Assembly: GCF_016909575.1 (NCBI RefSeq)
Contig: NZ_JAFBGA010000003.1
Location: forward strand, 620,001 to 684,000
Direction: 5' to 3'
DNA from: Streptomyces sp. HB132
GTDB taxonomy: Bacteria > Actinomycetota > Actinomycetes > Streptomycetales > Streptomycetaceae
Length of the DNA: 64,000 nt
Below, piece by piece: positions 7,285-15,617 of this stretch. The position numbers and the translations under genes are program-made. Below the pieces are notes generated by a model. That model worked only from the letters and a program-made list of their open reading frames with translations. It ran no database searches and had not been told where the DNA came from. Position 1 is the stretch's first letter. Each line of letters begins with the position of its first letter.

Positions 7285-8559
7285 TCAGGCGTGCGAGTCG
7301 GCCTTGCGGCGGCGTACGACGAACACCGCGCCCGCACCGATCGCCAGGGCCGCGCCGCTCGCGAGGGCGAGCTGCGACGTCGAGGACGTGCCCGTGGCGG
7401 CGAGGCTGCCGCGGACGGGTCCGCCCGACGTGCTGCTCTGCGGCTTGAGGTCCGAGGTGTTCGGCTTGGTCGTGCCCGGCTCGGCGTCGTCGACCTTGCC
7501 GGGCTTGCTGCCCGCGGCGGCGATCAGGAACTCGTAACCCTCGAGGTCCGGGCCCCTGCCGCAGGTGCCGTTGTCGTTCCAGTAGTCACCGGCCACGAAG
7601 GTGACCCCGTTGCCCGCCGGTGCCGAGGCGTCGATCTTGAGGCGCATCTTGAGGTCGGCGTGGGCACCCGCCCCGAGCCGGCTGATGGGGTCCATGTAGT
7701 GCTCGTTGTCGACGTTCTTCCATGTCGACGAGGAGGCGGGCAACCACTGCAGGTGCACCAGGTCGCCGAGGTCCTTGAGGCCGCTCCGGTCGGTCGCGTC
7801 GATGTAGGCGAACGGAAACACCCTGTCCATCGTCTCGTCGGAGCCGTTGGTCACCCGGAGTTCGAAGTCGGCCTTCGTGCCCGCGACCACCGTGGACGGC
7901 AGCCCCTTGACGACCGTGGTGAGCCGGGCCTCGGAGACGCAGTCGTCGTCGCCCTCCTCGGCAGCCTCTTCCTTCGCCTTGGCCAGCGCCTCGTCGGCGG
8001 CGGTCTTGTCGGCGAGCGCCGCCTTGGTGGCCTTCCTCGCCACGCCTACCGCCCGGGCCGCGGCGACCCGCGCGTCGTCCCGCGCGTCCGCGGCTTCCGC
8101 GGCCTCGGCATCAGCGGCGGTCTTGACCTCGCCGGCGGCCGTGGCGGCGGCCTCCGCCTCGGCGAGGGCCGTCTCCGCGGCGGTCCTCTGCTCGTCGGTG
8201 GCCGTCTCCGGGAGGTTCTCGAGCGCCGCCCTGGCGTCGACGACCGCCTGGTCGGCGTCGGTCTTCGCGGTGGCTGCGGCCACCGCCGCGGCCGCGGCCT
8301 CCTGGGCCGCCACGGTCAGGGGATCGGTGTCGGAGCCGGCCGCCTCGAGAGCCGCGACGGCAGCACTCTCGGCCGCTACGGCATCGTCGTAGACGGCCTG
8401 TGCCGCGGCGGCGGCCTTCTCCAGCTCCGCGAGGGACGGCTTCTCCTGCGTCTGCGCTGCCGGCTTGCCGTCGGCGAACGCGGGGGTGACCGACAGCAGG
8501 ACGGCAGGCGTGGTCACTGCGGCTGCAACAGCTGTCGCGAGAATGCGGCGAATCTTCAC
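7285..8559 (-). CDS. Alanine-rich cell-wall surface protein with LAATG sortase signal
   Basis: A 424-residue secreted protein. An N-terminal signal peptide (about 1-29, ending TPAFA) is followed by a very Ala/Glu/Asp-rich helical region (about 40-205) predicted to be coiled coil or extended stalk. A beta-type domain (about 210-350) follows, containing a Cys near DDDCVSEARL and another at NGTCGRG. A Ser/Thr/Pro linker precedes LAATG (386-390), a hydrophobic segment and RRRK. LAxTG is the class E sortase signal of Streptomyces, so the protein should be anchored to peptidoglycan in aerial or vegetative cells. The start is a GTG with AAGGG upstream. No sortase gene is in the window. The ligand or partner is unknown. 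Confidence 0.88.
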   Translation of the reverse strand: MKIRRILATAVAAAVTTPAVLLSVTPAFADGKPAAQTQEKPSLAELEKAAAAAQAVYDDAVAAESAAVAALEAAGSDTDPLTVAAQEAAAAAVAAATAKTDADQAVVDARAALENLPETATDEQRTAAETALAEAEAAATAAGEVKTAADAEAAEAADARDDARVAAARAVGVARKATKAALADKTAADEALAKAKEEAAEEGDDDCVSEARLTTVVKGLPSTVVAGTKADFELRVTNGSDETMDRVFPFAYIDATDRSGLKDLGDLVHLQWLPASSSTWKNVDNEHYMDPISRLGAGAHADLKMRLKIDASAPAGNGVTFVAGDYWNDNGTCGRGPDLEGYEFLIAAAGSKPGKVDDAEPGTTKPNTSDLKPQSSTSGGPVRGSLAATGTSSTSQLALASGAALAIGAGAVFVVRRRKADSHA

Positions 8560-8940
8560 AAAAGCCCTTCGAGGTTCGGGTAAAGAAGAGAAGGGGTCGC
8601 AGCGGAATGGGGCACGCAGATGCGACTCGGGAAGATCGTATGACCGGGTCCGTGATCAGCCGTCACATTTCCTTCACCCACCCCGGCCGACACGGCGACG
8701 CCGGGACAGACAGACGAGACGAAAGGGTGCAGTTGCATTCACCGCCCGCGATTTCACTGTGAGGAAGGCCACATGGCGACGTGCGCGTCATCCTGCGTGT
8801 CCACGAAGTCGCTCCGGCAGGTGGACGCCTGCCGCCCTCGGGGTCCTCGTTTCCTTCGTGACCGGGAACGATGCGGGGGTGACGACCGCCCGGCAGGACT
8901 CGGCGGTTCTTCCGGCGGCTACGGCACCCCCGGCCCCGTC
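8560..8940. other. Intergenic region upstream of the surface-protein gene
   Basis: About 380 bp without a convincing gene; it should carry the leftward promoter of the LAATG protein. A short reading frame at 8773 has a GAGGAAGG ribosome-site look, and a neighbouring frame reads TPAALGVLVSFVTG like a signal anchor, but neither continues as a recognisable protein. It may be a decayed secreted-protein gene. Confidence 0.4.
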
Positions 8941-9645
8941 TCAGCGGTCGCGTGAGCCGCTCAGCGGGTGCGCGTTCGCATCGCCGTACGCGTGATGGGG
9001 AACGCCGGGGCCGGTGGGTGCCGCGCCCCGCACCGCACCGTACTCCGCGGGCGCCGGTTCCGGCTCGACGAAGTAGTCGGCGTCCCTGCGACGTGCCCGG
9101 GCCAACCCCAGGGGACGGGGGGCGGGTTCGAGGTGCGGTATGTGCTTGGAGCAGTGGATGTACGCCTCGTGGAGGGTGATGACCGTCCACAGCACCGGGT
9201 GCCGCCCGGGGGCGGGGTCGACGGGTATCCAGGCGTGGACGGCCCGCAGCTCCTGGTCGCCCACGAGTTGGGCGGAGCCGTTGACGTGCAGTCCGACGTG
9301 GTCGCGGGTGAAGTCCATGAAGAGCAGACCGATGTGCGGGTTCTCGGTGATGTTGCCGGCGCTGGCCAGGACACCGTTCCCGCGGTACTCGGGGTAGGCC
9401 AGGGTCCGGTCGTCGAGTACGGCGACGAATCCGGGAGGACCGCCGCGGAAGGTGGCGTCGCAGTGACCGCGGGCGTCGGCGGTGGACAGGAACACCATCG
9501 ACTGGCGCTGGATGAATTCGCGCATGGCCTCGGTCAGGTGCGGGTGGACCTGCCGGTCGTAGAAGGCGTCGGCGCGTTCGCTGGTGCCCAGATGGGTCTG
9601 CAGCAGGCGCTCTCCCTGCGAGGGGGTGGCGTCGTGGCTGGTCAC
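8941..9645 (-). CDS. Pyridoxamine 5'-phosphate oxidase-family (split-barrel flavin) protein
   Basis: A 234-residue protein with a PPOX/FMN-binding split barrel. REFIQRQSMVFLSTADARG, DATFRGGPPGFVAVLDDRTL and NPHIGLLFMDF are typical of the family, and YIHCSKHIPHLEP fits the C-terminal strand of the pyridoxamine-oxidase-related branch. The GTG start (9643-9645) overlaps the stop of the flavohemoprotein gene as GTGA, so the two are translationally coupled and may act together in redox or NO detoxification. The C-terminal 40 residues are Pro/Ala-rich and probably disordered. The substrate and the cofactor (FMN or F420) cannot be decided from sequence. Confidence 0.87.
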   Translation of the reverse strand: MTSHDATPSQGERLLQTHLGTSERADAFYDRQVHPHLTEAMREFIQRQSMVFLSTADARGHCDATFRGGPPGFVAVLDDRTLAYPEYRGNGVLASAGNITENPHIGLLFMDFTRDHVGLHVNGSAQLVGDQELRAVHAWIPVDPAPGRHPVLWTVITLHEAYIHCSKHIPHLEPAPRPLGLARARRRDADYFVEPEPAPAEYGAVRGAAPTGPGVPHHAYGDANAHPLSGSRDR

Positions 9646-10826
9646 AACTGGTCGAACTCCTGACCGGATCGGGGCGGCGTGAGGGGCGCGGTGAGGATGG
9701 GGGTGTCGAGCGGGTCGTGGTGGATGTGAGCTCGGGGGGTGCCTTGGTGCAGCAGGGTACGCACCGCGGTGGTGACCATGTCGGGCGGACCGCACAGGAA
9801 GGCTTCGTGCCGGTCCCAGGGGCCGAACTCGTGCAGCACCTGCGGGAGCGTGCCCTGCTGGCCGGGAATGTTCTCGTGGGAGACGGCCGCACGGACGGAC
9901 AGCCAGTGGTGGCGTTGCGCCAGGCGCAGCATGTCGTTGAGGCCGTACAGCTCCTCGGCGGTGCGGGCGCCGACGAAGAGACTCACGTAGCGGCGCATTC
10001 CGGAGAAGGCGGCTTCCTCGATCAGCGCGCGGATCGGCGCGAGACCGGTCCCGCCGGCCACCAGCAACAGGTCACGGTCACCCGCCGAGGCAAGGGTCAT
10101 GTCGCCCTGGGGCGGGCCGAGCCGCACCCTGTGTCCCGGGACCGCGTGGTGAACCAGAGCGTTGCTGACCTGGCCCTGGCGGACCGCCCGGACGTGGAAC
10201 GTCAGCGTGTGGTCCGTGCGCGGCGGGTGGGCGGGGGAATAGTGCCGCCAGGTACGCGGATACCAGGGGGTTTCCATGCTCACGTACTGCCCGGCCACGT
10301 ACGGGTAGGGCTGGTCGGGCTGCACGGTGATCTCGGCGATGCCGTGGCCGCGGTGCTGATGCCCGACGATCTGCGCCTCCCAGGAGGCAGGGCGCAGGCG
10401 GGTGTCGTCGGCGGCGGCCGCGATCATCACTTCGGCGGCGAGGTTGTACGCGTGGGTCCAGGCCGCGGCGACCTCGGGGTTCCACGCGGTTCCGGCGTAC
10501 CGCTCCAGGGAGGAGACCAGACACTGGCCTACTGCCGGGTAATGTGCGTCCAGCGCCCCGAACTTACGATGGTCCCGGCCCAGCCGGGAACAGAACCGCA
10601 CGAGGTTGTCGACGTCGTCGACGAGATCGATGATCCGCAGCAGTCCGCGCAGCAGCCGGTCCCGCTGGACGTCCATGTTCTCCGGGAACAACGCCCGCAC
10701 TTCGGGGTGCCGGGCGAAGAGGATCGCGTAGAAGTAGACGGTCATCTCCGTGGCCTGCGGCGCGACCACCGAGAGGCTCGTGCGCACCAGGGAGATCTCC
10801 CGGTACGTCAGCGGGGCGGACGTCAC
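9642..10826 (-). CDS. hmp: Flavohemoprotein (nitric oxide dioxygenase, Hmp-like)
   Basis: A 394-residue two-part enzyme. The N-terminal globin domain (about 1-145) has the distal-side Tyr in VYFYAILF and a proximal His in GRDHRKFG. The reductase domain follows, with an FAD-binding RHYS motif and an NAD(P)-binding core LLLVAGGTGLAPIRALI plus FLCGPPDM near the C-terminus. Such proteins oxidise NO to nitrate with O2 and NAD(P)H in the cytoplasm. It is the first gene of an operon with the PPOX-family gene. Upstream lies a long regulatory region; an NsrR site would be expected but I could not identify one with confidence. GGGGGCAG precedes the GTG start. Confidence 0.93.
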   Translation of the reverse strand: MTSAPLTYREISLVRTSLSVVAPQATEMTVYFYAILFARHPEVRALFPENMDVQRDRLLRGLLRIIDLVDDVDNLVRFCSRLGRDHRKFGALDAHYPAVGQCLVSSLERYAGTAWNPEVAAAWTHAYNLAAEVMIAAAADDTRLRPASWEAQIVGHQHRGHGIAEITVQPDQPYPYVAGQYVSMETPWYPRTWRHYSPAHPPRTDHTLTFHVRAVRQGQVSNALVHHAVPGHRVRLGPPQGDMTLASAGDRDLLLVAGGTGLAPIRALIEEAAFSGMRRYVSLFVGARTAEELYGLNDMLRLAQRHHWLSVRAAVSHENIPGQQGTLPQVLHEFGPWDRHEAFLCGPPDMVTTAVRTLLHQGTPRAHIHHDPLDTPILTAPLTPPRSGQEFDQL

Positions 10827-11476
10827 GCTCTGCCCCCGAAGAGCGCGAGGCGGCGACGCCTCCTCGTTCGTCGAGCGGAAACACCGTGGGGGGCAGCGGG
10901 TGTCGCACGGAGCGAGGGGATCACCAGGCGTACCAGATGTGCTGACAAGAAAGAGTTCGCAATCTTAGAAGGACGTTCCGTGTCGCTCGGGTTCAGAACA
11001 GCAAAAGTGTGATCAGCGGACGAGTCATTGTGCACATGAGGCGCCAGGGCGGAACCCACCCCTCATGTCTCGCCCGTGATCACGAATCTGAGCAATTCGC
11101 CCGAAAATCAAGCATCGCGACCAGCCCTCCCCCCAGAATTCACGAGAGCCGGACAAGCCGCATCACCAGGGTCTCCGACGGTCCGGCGCCACCCATGCGG
11201 GCTCCGGACAGCTTCAACCCGTTTGCGATGGGTAGGTTCGGTAAGCAAATTTGTGAGATCAAGTGAACATACATGCGAGGGCCGAGTCGCGAGCGGGCGG
11301 CCCGACGACTCCCTTGTGCCCGGCCGCACCGGACATACACAGCGCCCCCTCACGGAGAACACGAGGCCTGCGGGCGTCCGCGATCACCCGGCCGCGTCCG
11401 GTGCCGGACCTTCGCAGATCGCTGCCCCGGAGGGACGGCCGGGAGCTGAGCGGGGGCGGTCGCGCCCGGTACGGCA
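10827..11476. other. Long regulatory region upstream of hmp
   Basis: About 650 bp, less GC-rich in 10940-11120 and 11230-11270 than neighbouring DNA, with no gene I can support. It must carry the leftward hmp promoter. Short runs such as a palindrome-like TTGTGCACAT near 11028 may be operator sites but do not match an NsrR or Rex consensus well enough to name. Confidence 0.4.
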
Positions 11477-11513
11477 GCAGGGCCCGGACCGCGCGTCGCG
11501 GTCCGGGCCCTGC
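11477..11513 (-). terminator. Hairpin terminator after DUF6243 gene
   Basis: A perfect 17-bp stem (11477-11493 with 11497-11513) and a 3-nt loop lie 32 bp beyond the stop of the leftward DUF6243 gene. It is one of the strongest hairpins in the window. Confidence 0.85.
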
Positions 11514-11545
11514 CCCGTGCGGTGCCACCCTGCGGCGGCGGTACC

Positions 11546-11761
11546 TCAGCTCTGTGCGGTGTCGTCGCCCGCCTGCCCGGCGCCCTCGGCCGCGCCTGCC
11601 TTCTCGCGCATCTTGCGCACCAGCTCCGCCTTCTGGTCGGCTGCGCCCTGGCGGTCGAGGTTGCGGTGCGGACCGTTGTTCTGCCGTTCGGCGCGGGACA
11701 GCCTCTTGCGCTGGCCGCCGCCCATGCCCACGGGGTTGTTGATGTTCTTGCTCACGGTCAC
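11546..11761 (-). CDS. DUF6243 family small protein
   Basis: A 71-residue basic protein starting VTVSKNINNPVGMGGGQRKR, a conserved actinobacterial signature I associate with DUF6243. The rest is charged and helical (LSRAERQNNGPHRNLDRQG, KAELVRKMREKAG) with no membrane segment. The GTG at 11761 has GGGAG upstream; a second in-frame GTG follows two codons later. It is a single-gene unit closed by a strong terminator. The function is unknown; composition suggests a nucleic-acid- or ribosome-associated protein, which is inference. Confidence 0.8.
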   Translation of the reverse strand: MTVSKNINNPVGMGGGQRKRLSRAERQNNGPHRNLDRQGAADQKAELVRKMREKAGAAEGAGQAGDDTAQS

Positions 11762-12003
11762 GGGTTCTCCCGGTAATGATGTGAAGTGATCTACGGATTC
11801 GTCGGTAGGGGACGGGCGGCGACGTCGAAGGACGTCAGCAGGGGCCCATCACGCTCCCGGGACGGGCCGGCCGGCGGAATTCCGGCGAAGCATCCGGCAC
11901 GTAACCGGCACGACGCCTCTTCCCCGCCCCTCGACTGATGGACGAGCAAGGCCCAGGCTCCCGGTTCGGTGCCGGTGACCTGGGCCTTCGTCGTGCTTCC
12001 TGC

Positions 12004-12078
12004 TGGTGGGCGCGGACGGTTTCGAACCGCCGACATCTGCTTTGTAAGAGCAGCGCTCTACCCCTGAGCTACGCACCC
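12004..12078 (-). tRNA. tRNA-Val (anticodon UAC)
   Basis: On the minus strand the acceptor stem GGGTGCG pairs with CGCGCCC (one G-U). The D arm GTAGCTCAGGGGTAGAGC, the anticodon loop CTTACAA with anticodon TAC, and the T arm GGCGGTTCGAAACCGTC are all present. The CCA end is encoded (12004-12006). It reads GUA/GUG valine codons. Confidence 0.95.
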
Positions 12079-12154
12079 GCGGATGAGCCAACAGATTACA
12101 TGGCCCACGCCCCCCGTCGGCAATCCGGTCACCCGCCCCCGCCGCTCCCCCGGG

Positions 12155-12191
12155 CCCTCGGGTATTCGGGGGTGGGGATACCCCCACCCCG
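12155..12191. repeat. GC-rich inverted repeat upstream of lipoprotein gene
   Basis: GGGGTGGGG and CCCCACCCC flank a short ATAC loop, between the tRNA-Val and the divergent lipoprotein gene. It can form a 9-bp hairpin on either strand. It could terminate read-through or affect transcription of either neighbour. The function is not established. Confidence 0.5.
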
Positions 12192-12279
12192 GAGACGGTA
12201 GCCGTCCGGATCGTGCGCGGGGTGGGCCCGTACATACGGTGAAGCCACATCGGCAGCGCTCCCAGGGGGACTTGACACC

Positions 12280-13053
12280 ATGACCATCCGTTCACGACGC
12301 ACCGACGCCCTCGTCGCCACCGCCGGGACCGCCCTTCTCGTCGCCGCGCTCAGCGGTTGTGGCGGTACGGACGCGGAGGATGCCCCCGCGGAACACAAGT
12401 CGTTCGCCTTCGGTGGGAAGACGCTCACCATCGACGCCGAGAACTCGATCCTGGATCTCGTGCCCGCCGACGTGGAGCAGATCGAGGTGACCCGCCGTTT
12501 CGACGGGTGGGTCATGCTGGGCAGTGGGCCGGACCCCGTGTGGAAGCTGGAGGGGGACGAGCTGAGGCTCGAGGTGAAGTGCCGGGGGGTGGTCAGCAAC
12601 TGTGAGGCGTACCACCAGGTGAAGGTGCCTCGTGGAATGGCCCTGACGGTGCAGGGGGACAACGGGAGGGTCACCGCGGCCGGCTTCGACGTCCCCCTGA
12701 AGATCTCCGCCGACAACGGCGAGATCGATGTGCGTGACGTCTCCGGGCCGCTGGAGCTGGACTCCGGCAACGGCTCGATCGAGGCCGCGCGGGTGTCGGG
12801 CAGGTCCGTGATCGCGCGCTCCGACAACGGGTCGGTCAGGATCGGCCTCACCCGGGCCCCGGACCTGGTCGACACCGTCAGTGACAACGGGAGCATCTCC
12901 ATCTCCCTGCCGGCCGGGAAGAGGGCGTACGCGGTGGCCGCGGAGGCCGACAACGGTGAGGTCTCCGTCGACGTGCCCCGTAGCGAGAGCAGCAGGCACG
13001 TGGTGAAGGCCCGCAGCGACAACGGCGAAGTCACTGTGCGAAGTGCGAACTAA
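12280..13053 (+). CDS. Secreted lipoprotein with DUF4097-like beta-solenoid repeats
   Basis: A 257-residue lipoprotein with signal peptide and lipobox ALSGC (lipidated Cys27), so it sits on the outer face of the membrane. From about residue 120 it has seven xDNGxI/V-type units (GDNGRV, ADNGEI, SGNGSI, SDNGSV, SDNGSI, ADNGEV, SDNGEV) spaced roughly 20-25 residues apart. This is the turn pattern of a DUF4097/adhesin-like right-handed beta-solenoid. AGGGGG lies upstream of the ATG, with a plausible -10 TACGGT at 12235-12240. It stands 70 bp before the coiled-coil protein and may be cotranscribed with it. It is probably a structural or binding protein; no catalytic site is seen. Confidence 0.85.
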   Translation: MTIRSRRTDALVATAGTALLVAALSGCGGTDAEDAPAEHKSFAFGGKTLTIDAENSILDLVPADVEQIEVTRRFDGWVMLGSGPDPVWKLEGDELRLEVKCRGVVSNCEAYHQVKVPRGMALTVQGDNGRVTAAGFDVPLKISADNGEIDVRDVSGPLELDSGNGSIEAARVSGRSVIARSDNGSVRIGLTRAPDLVDTVSDNGSISISLPAGKRAYAVAAEADNGEVSVDVPRSESSRHVVKARSDNGEVTVRSAN

Positions 13054-13123
13054 CCGGCCCGTGCGTTCGTCCTAACTGGTGCGAGAATGAACCGGGCAGG
13101 GCGAAACGGCACGGGAGAGGGAT

Positions 13124-14491
13124 GTGACGGCGACACCTACGCGGCCGCAGGGGAAATCGAGTGCTGGTTCCGCCGTCCGGGACGTCCTGGTGCTGATGCT
13201 GCTGCCGGTCCCTCTGGTCCTCGCGGCACTGCCGGGCGCCTTCGCGGGCGGCGGCACGCGGCGCTGGTTCGGGGGTCGCGGGGAGAACCAGCGGGCCGAC
13301 GCACAGGCGGCGAAGGACGCGGCGGCAGCCGCCTTCTACGACCTGGACACCGCTCAGCGCGATCTGCGGATCTCCATCGAGACGATCACCGCCGTGGACA
13401 GCTCCCCCCGCGCCCGCAGGACCGCGGAGGACTTCGCCGCGCTGGGCCGTCGGATCGACGAGGTCAGCCATCAGTACATCACCGCCGTCGACGCCCACGA
13501 CCTCGACCGGGACGACCTGGAACCCTCGGCGGCGGCCGGTGCGCGGACCCAGCTGACCCGGGCGAAGGACGAGCTCGTACGGGTGAAGGGTGAGCTCGAC
13601 CGGTTCGCCCAGGGCCTCGGGACACTGCTCAGCAGCGCGGAGACCCAGCTCGCGCGGCTCGCTCCCGCCGTGGAGCGGGCCCGTCAGGCGTTGCTCGCCG
13701 CGAGCAACGCCCTGGACGCCGTACGCGCGTCCGGGCTGCGGGCGGACGATCTGGCCGCCCGGCTCGCGGCCCTCGCCCCGGAGCTGACCAAGCTCAACCA
13801 GGGCGCCGGGCAGCACGGCGTGGCCGAGACACTGCAGCGTGCCGACCAGGTGTTGCGGGACGCGGAGGCGGTCAGGTCGGAGGCGGACAGGCTTCCCGAG
13901 CGGGCCGCCGAGATCGACCGCAGGCTGGTTTCGCTGCGTACCCGGGCCCAGGCGCTGACGACGCGCGCCGGGCAGGTCGAGCCGGTGCTCAGCGAGCTCC
14001 GGCGGCGCTTCTCGGCCGCCTGCTGGCAGGACCTGCAGCCGGTTCCCGAGCAGGCGGCGGTGAACGTCCGGCAGGCCGAGGCGAAGCTGACGGAGGCCGC
14101 CACGGCACGGTCCGAGCAGCGCTGGGCCGATGCGACGTCCAGGCTGAGTACGGTCCGGGCCCTGCTCAACTCGACCGACGAGGCGGTGTCCGCCGCCGGC
14201 GACCGGCTGCAGCGGCTCGATGCGGTGGCCAAGAATCCGCAGGCTGAGATCGACCGCACCCGGTTCGCGATCCGCGACGCCCAGCGCCTCGCGATGGCCG
14301 GGCGGAACACGCCCGACCCGCGCCATGCCCGGCCGCTGGACGACGCCGTGGCGCGGCTGGACCGGGCGGTCGCCGGGCTCGACGGGCGCCACCCCGACTA
14401 CTGGCACTTCCTGACCGAGACGGAGGCCGTCCGGCAGACGGCGAACCGGGTGGTCACCGCGATCCGCGAGGAGCTGGGCGGCGGCGCCTGA
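13124..14491 (+). CDS. Membrane-anchored coiled-coil protein of unknown function
   Basis: A 455-residue protein. A single hydrophobic segment (about residues 21-41, VLVLMLLPVPLVLAALPGAF) anchors a long, almost wholly helical Ala/Arg/Glu/Leu-rich region with heptad patterns (for example DELVRVKGELDRFAQGLGTL). One conserved Cys-Trp pair (SAACWQDL) lies near residue 305. The topology suggests a spectrin- or septation-ring-like rod. The start is a GTG preceded by GGGAGAGG; an overlapping ATG is in another frame. The upstream lipoprotein suggests an envelope role. I do not recognise a named family. Confidence 0.75.
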   Translation: MTATPTRPQGKSSAGSAVRDVLVLMLLPVPLVLAALPGAFAGGGTRRWFGGRGENQRADAQAAKDAAAAAFYDLDTAQRDLRISIETITAVDSSPRARRTAEDFAALGRRIDEVSHQYITAVDAHDLDRDDLEPSAAAGARTQLTRAKDELVRVKGELDRFAQGLGTLLSSAETQLARLAPAVERARQALLAASNALDAVRASGLRADDLAARLAALAPELTKLNQGAGQHGVAETLQRADQVLRDAEAVRSEADRLPERAAEIDRRLVSLRTRAQALTTRAGQVEPVLSELRRRFSAACWQDLQPVPEQAAVNVRQAEAKLTEAATARSEQRWADATSRLSTVRALLNSTDEAVSAAGDRLQRLDAVAKNPQAEIDRTRFAIRDAQRLAMAGRNTPDPRHARPLDDAVARLDRAVAGLDGRHPDYWHFLTETEAVRQTANRVVTAIREELGGGA

Positions 14492-14751
14492 CGCGGCGCC
14501 CGGCCTCCGTGCACCGCCCTCGTGCCGCCTTCGCCGACGCGATCAGCCGGGGCGACCGGCCGGCGCGCGACCGGGGTGACCGGCCGAGGGGGCGGCAGGG
14601 GTGACCGGTTCAGCGGCCGAGCACCCGGCCGGCCGGCGACAAGCCGCCCGACAAGCGCTGATTTGTCCCCCGCGGCCGGTGGGCCGATCCTGGTAGTACG
14701 CAGCGGCTCCCGCCGAGGCGTCATGGCCGTATTCGGCCGAAGGAGGCCGTC

Positions 14752-15339
14752 ATGGCCGCACCCGTCCTGCATCCCGCGCACCGACGCGGCACGCCCATCC
14801 GTCGCAGGGCCATCCGCCTCGACGAACACCTGCCCGTCGATCACAGTCTCAGCCGCTTCTACCGTGTGGGGGCGGGCCTGATGGGCCTGCTGCTCCTCGC
14901 CTTCGGCATCCTGGGCCTCATCGACCGCATCGGGTTCTTCGACACCGGCGGTGACACGGTGGGTGGCCTCAACACCAACGGCGCGCTGAGCATCCTGTCC
15001 ATCTGCGTCGGGCTGCTGCTCTTCGTCGGCATGGTCATCGGCGGAAACTTCGCCTCGACCCTGAACATGGTCCTGGGCATCGCCTTCATCATCAGCGGCT
15101 TCGTGAATCTGGCTCTGCTGGACAGCAGCATGAACTTCCTGGCCTTCCAGATGCAGAACGTCCTGTTCAGCTTCATCGCCGGGCTGCTGCTCATGACGTT
15201 CGGCATGTACGGAAGGGTCAGCGGCGGCCTGGCGCACGACAATCCCTACTGGCGGGCCCGCCACCCCGAGGAGGTCGCGCGGCAGGAGCGCCGAGCTCCC
15301 GGTCCGATGCCCGAGGTCACGAGGGGTAAGAGGCTCTAA
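14752..15339 (+). CDS. DUF4383 family membrane protein
   Basis: A 195-residue integral membrane protein with four hydrophobic segments (about 42-60, 80-100, 105-122, 132-152) and short hydrophilic ends. The layout and motifs LLLAFGILGLIDRIGFFDTGG and NMVLGIAFIISGFVNL match DUF4383, a small actinobacterial membrane family of unknown function. The ATG at 14752 is preceded by AAGGAGG at ideal distance. Its stop codon is part of the -10 element for the next gene. The C-terminus is cytoplasmic and basic. Confidence 0.87.
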   Translation: MAAPVLHPAHRRGTPIRRRAIRLDEHLPVDHSLSRFYRVGAGLMGLLLLAFGILGLIDRIGFFDTGGDTVGGLNTNGALSILSICVGLLLFVGMVIGGNFASTLNMVLGIAFIISGFVNLALLDSSMNFLAFQMQNVLFSFIAGLLLMTFGMYGRVSGGLAHDNPYWRARHPEEVARQERRAPGPMPEVTRGKRL

Positions 15340-15349
15340 TCTGGGGCCA
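15337..15349 (+). promoter_or_regulatory. Leaderless -10 element of the FmdB-type gene
   Basis: TAATCT (15337-15342) begins with the TAA stop of the DUF4383 gene and ends 6 nt before the ATG at 15349. No Shine-Dalgarno sequence intervenes. This suggests transcription from the start codon. Confidence 0.55.
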
Positions 15350-15573
15350 TGCCCCGTTACGAGTACCGCTGCCGCCCCTGTGACGAGACCTTCGAACTGA
15401 GCCGTCCCATGGCCGAGTCGTCCGATCCCGCCTCCTGCCCCGCCGGACACGAGGACACCGTGAAGCTGCTCTCCACCGTGGCGGTGGGTGGCTCGGCGTC
15501 CTCCGCACCGGCTTCCGCGCCCGCGGGCGGAGGCGGAGGCGGCGGTTGCTGCGGTGGCGGCTGCTGCGGCTGA
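15349..15573 (+). CDS. FmdB-type zinc-ribbon protein with Gly/Cys tail
   Basis: A 74-residue protein starting MPRYEYRCRPC, the classic FmdB zinc-ribbon opening. The likely zinc ligands are Cys8, Cys11, Cys30 and His34; the second knuckle is CPAGH rather than CPxC. The tail is a run of Gly followed by CCGGGCC, which could bind metal or be flexible. FmdB-type domains are usually putative regulators or nucleic-acid binders. The gene is probably translated from a leaderless mRNA and lies convergent to the O-methyltransferase. Confidence 0.85.
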   Translation: MPRYEYRCRPCDETFELSRPMAESSDPASCPAGHEDTVKLLSTVAVGGSASSAPASAPAGGGGGGGCCGGGCCG

Positions 15574-15576
15574 ACC

Positions 15577-15617
15577 CGGGGCGCCCCACCTCTCGCGCGG
15601 GCAGGAGCGGCGCCCCG
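15577..15617. terminator. Possible convergent hairpin terminator
   Basis: CGGGGCGCC (15577-15585) and GGCGCCCCG (15609-15617) form a 9-bp stem with a 23-nt loop between the convergent FmdB and methyltransferase genes. The large loop makes this uncertain. Confidence 0.4.

Noticed and set aside
8773..8955. Short frame with a GAGGAAGG ribosome site and a neighbouring frame with a signal-anchor look
   Set aside because: Neither continues into a protein I can identify, and the frames do not join; at best a decayed gene.
10827..11040. Search for NsrR or Rex operators upstream of hmp
   Set aside because: Only weak partial matches; not reported as sites.
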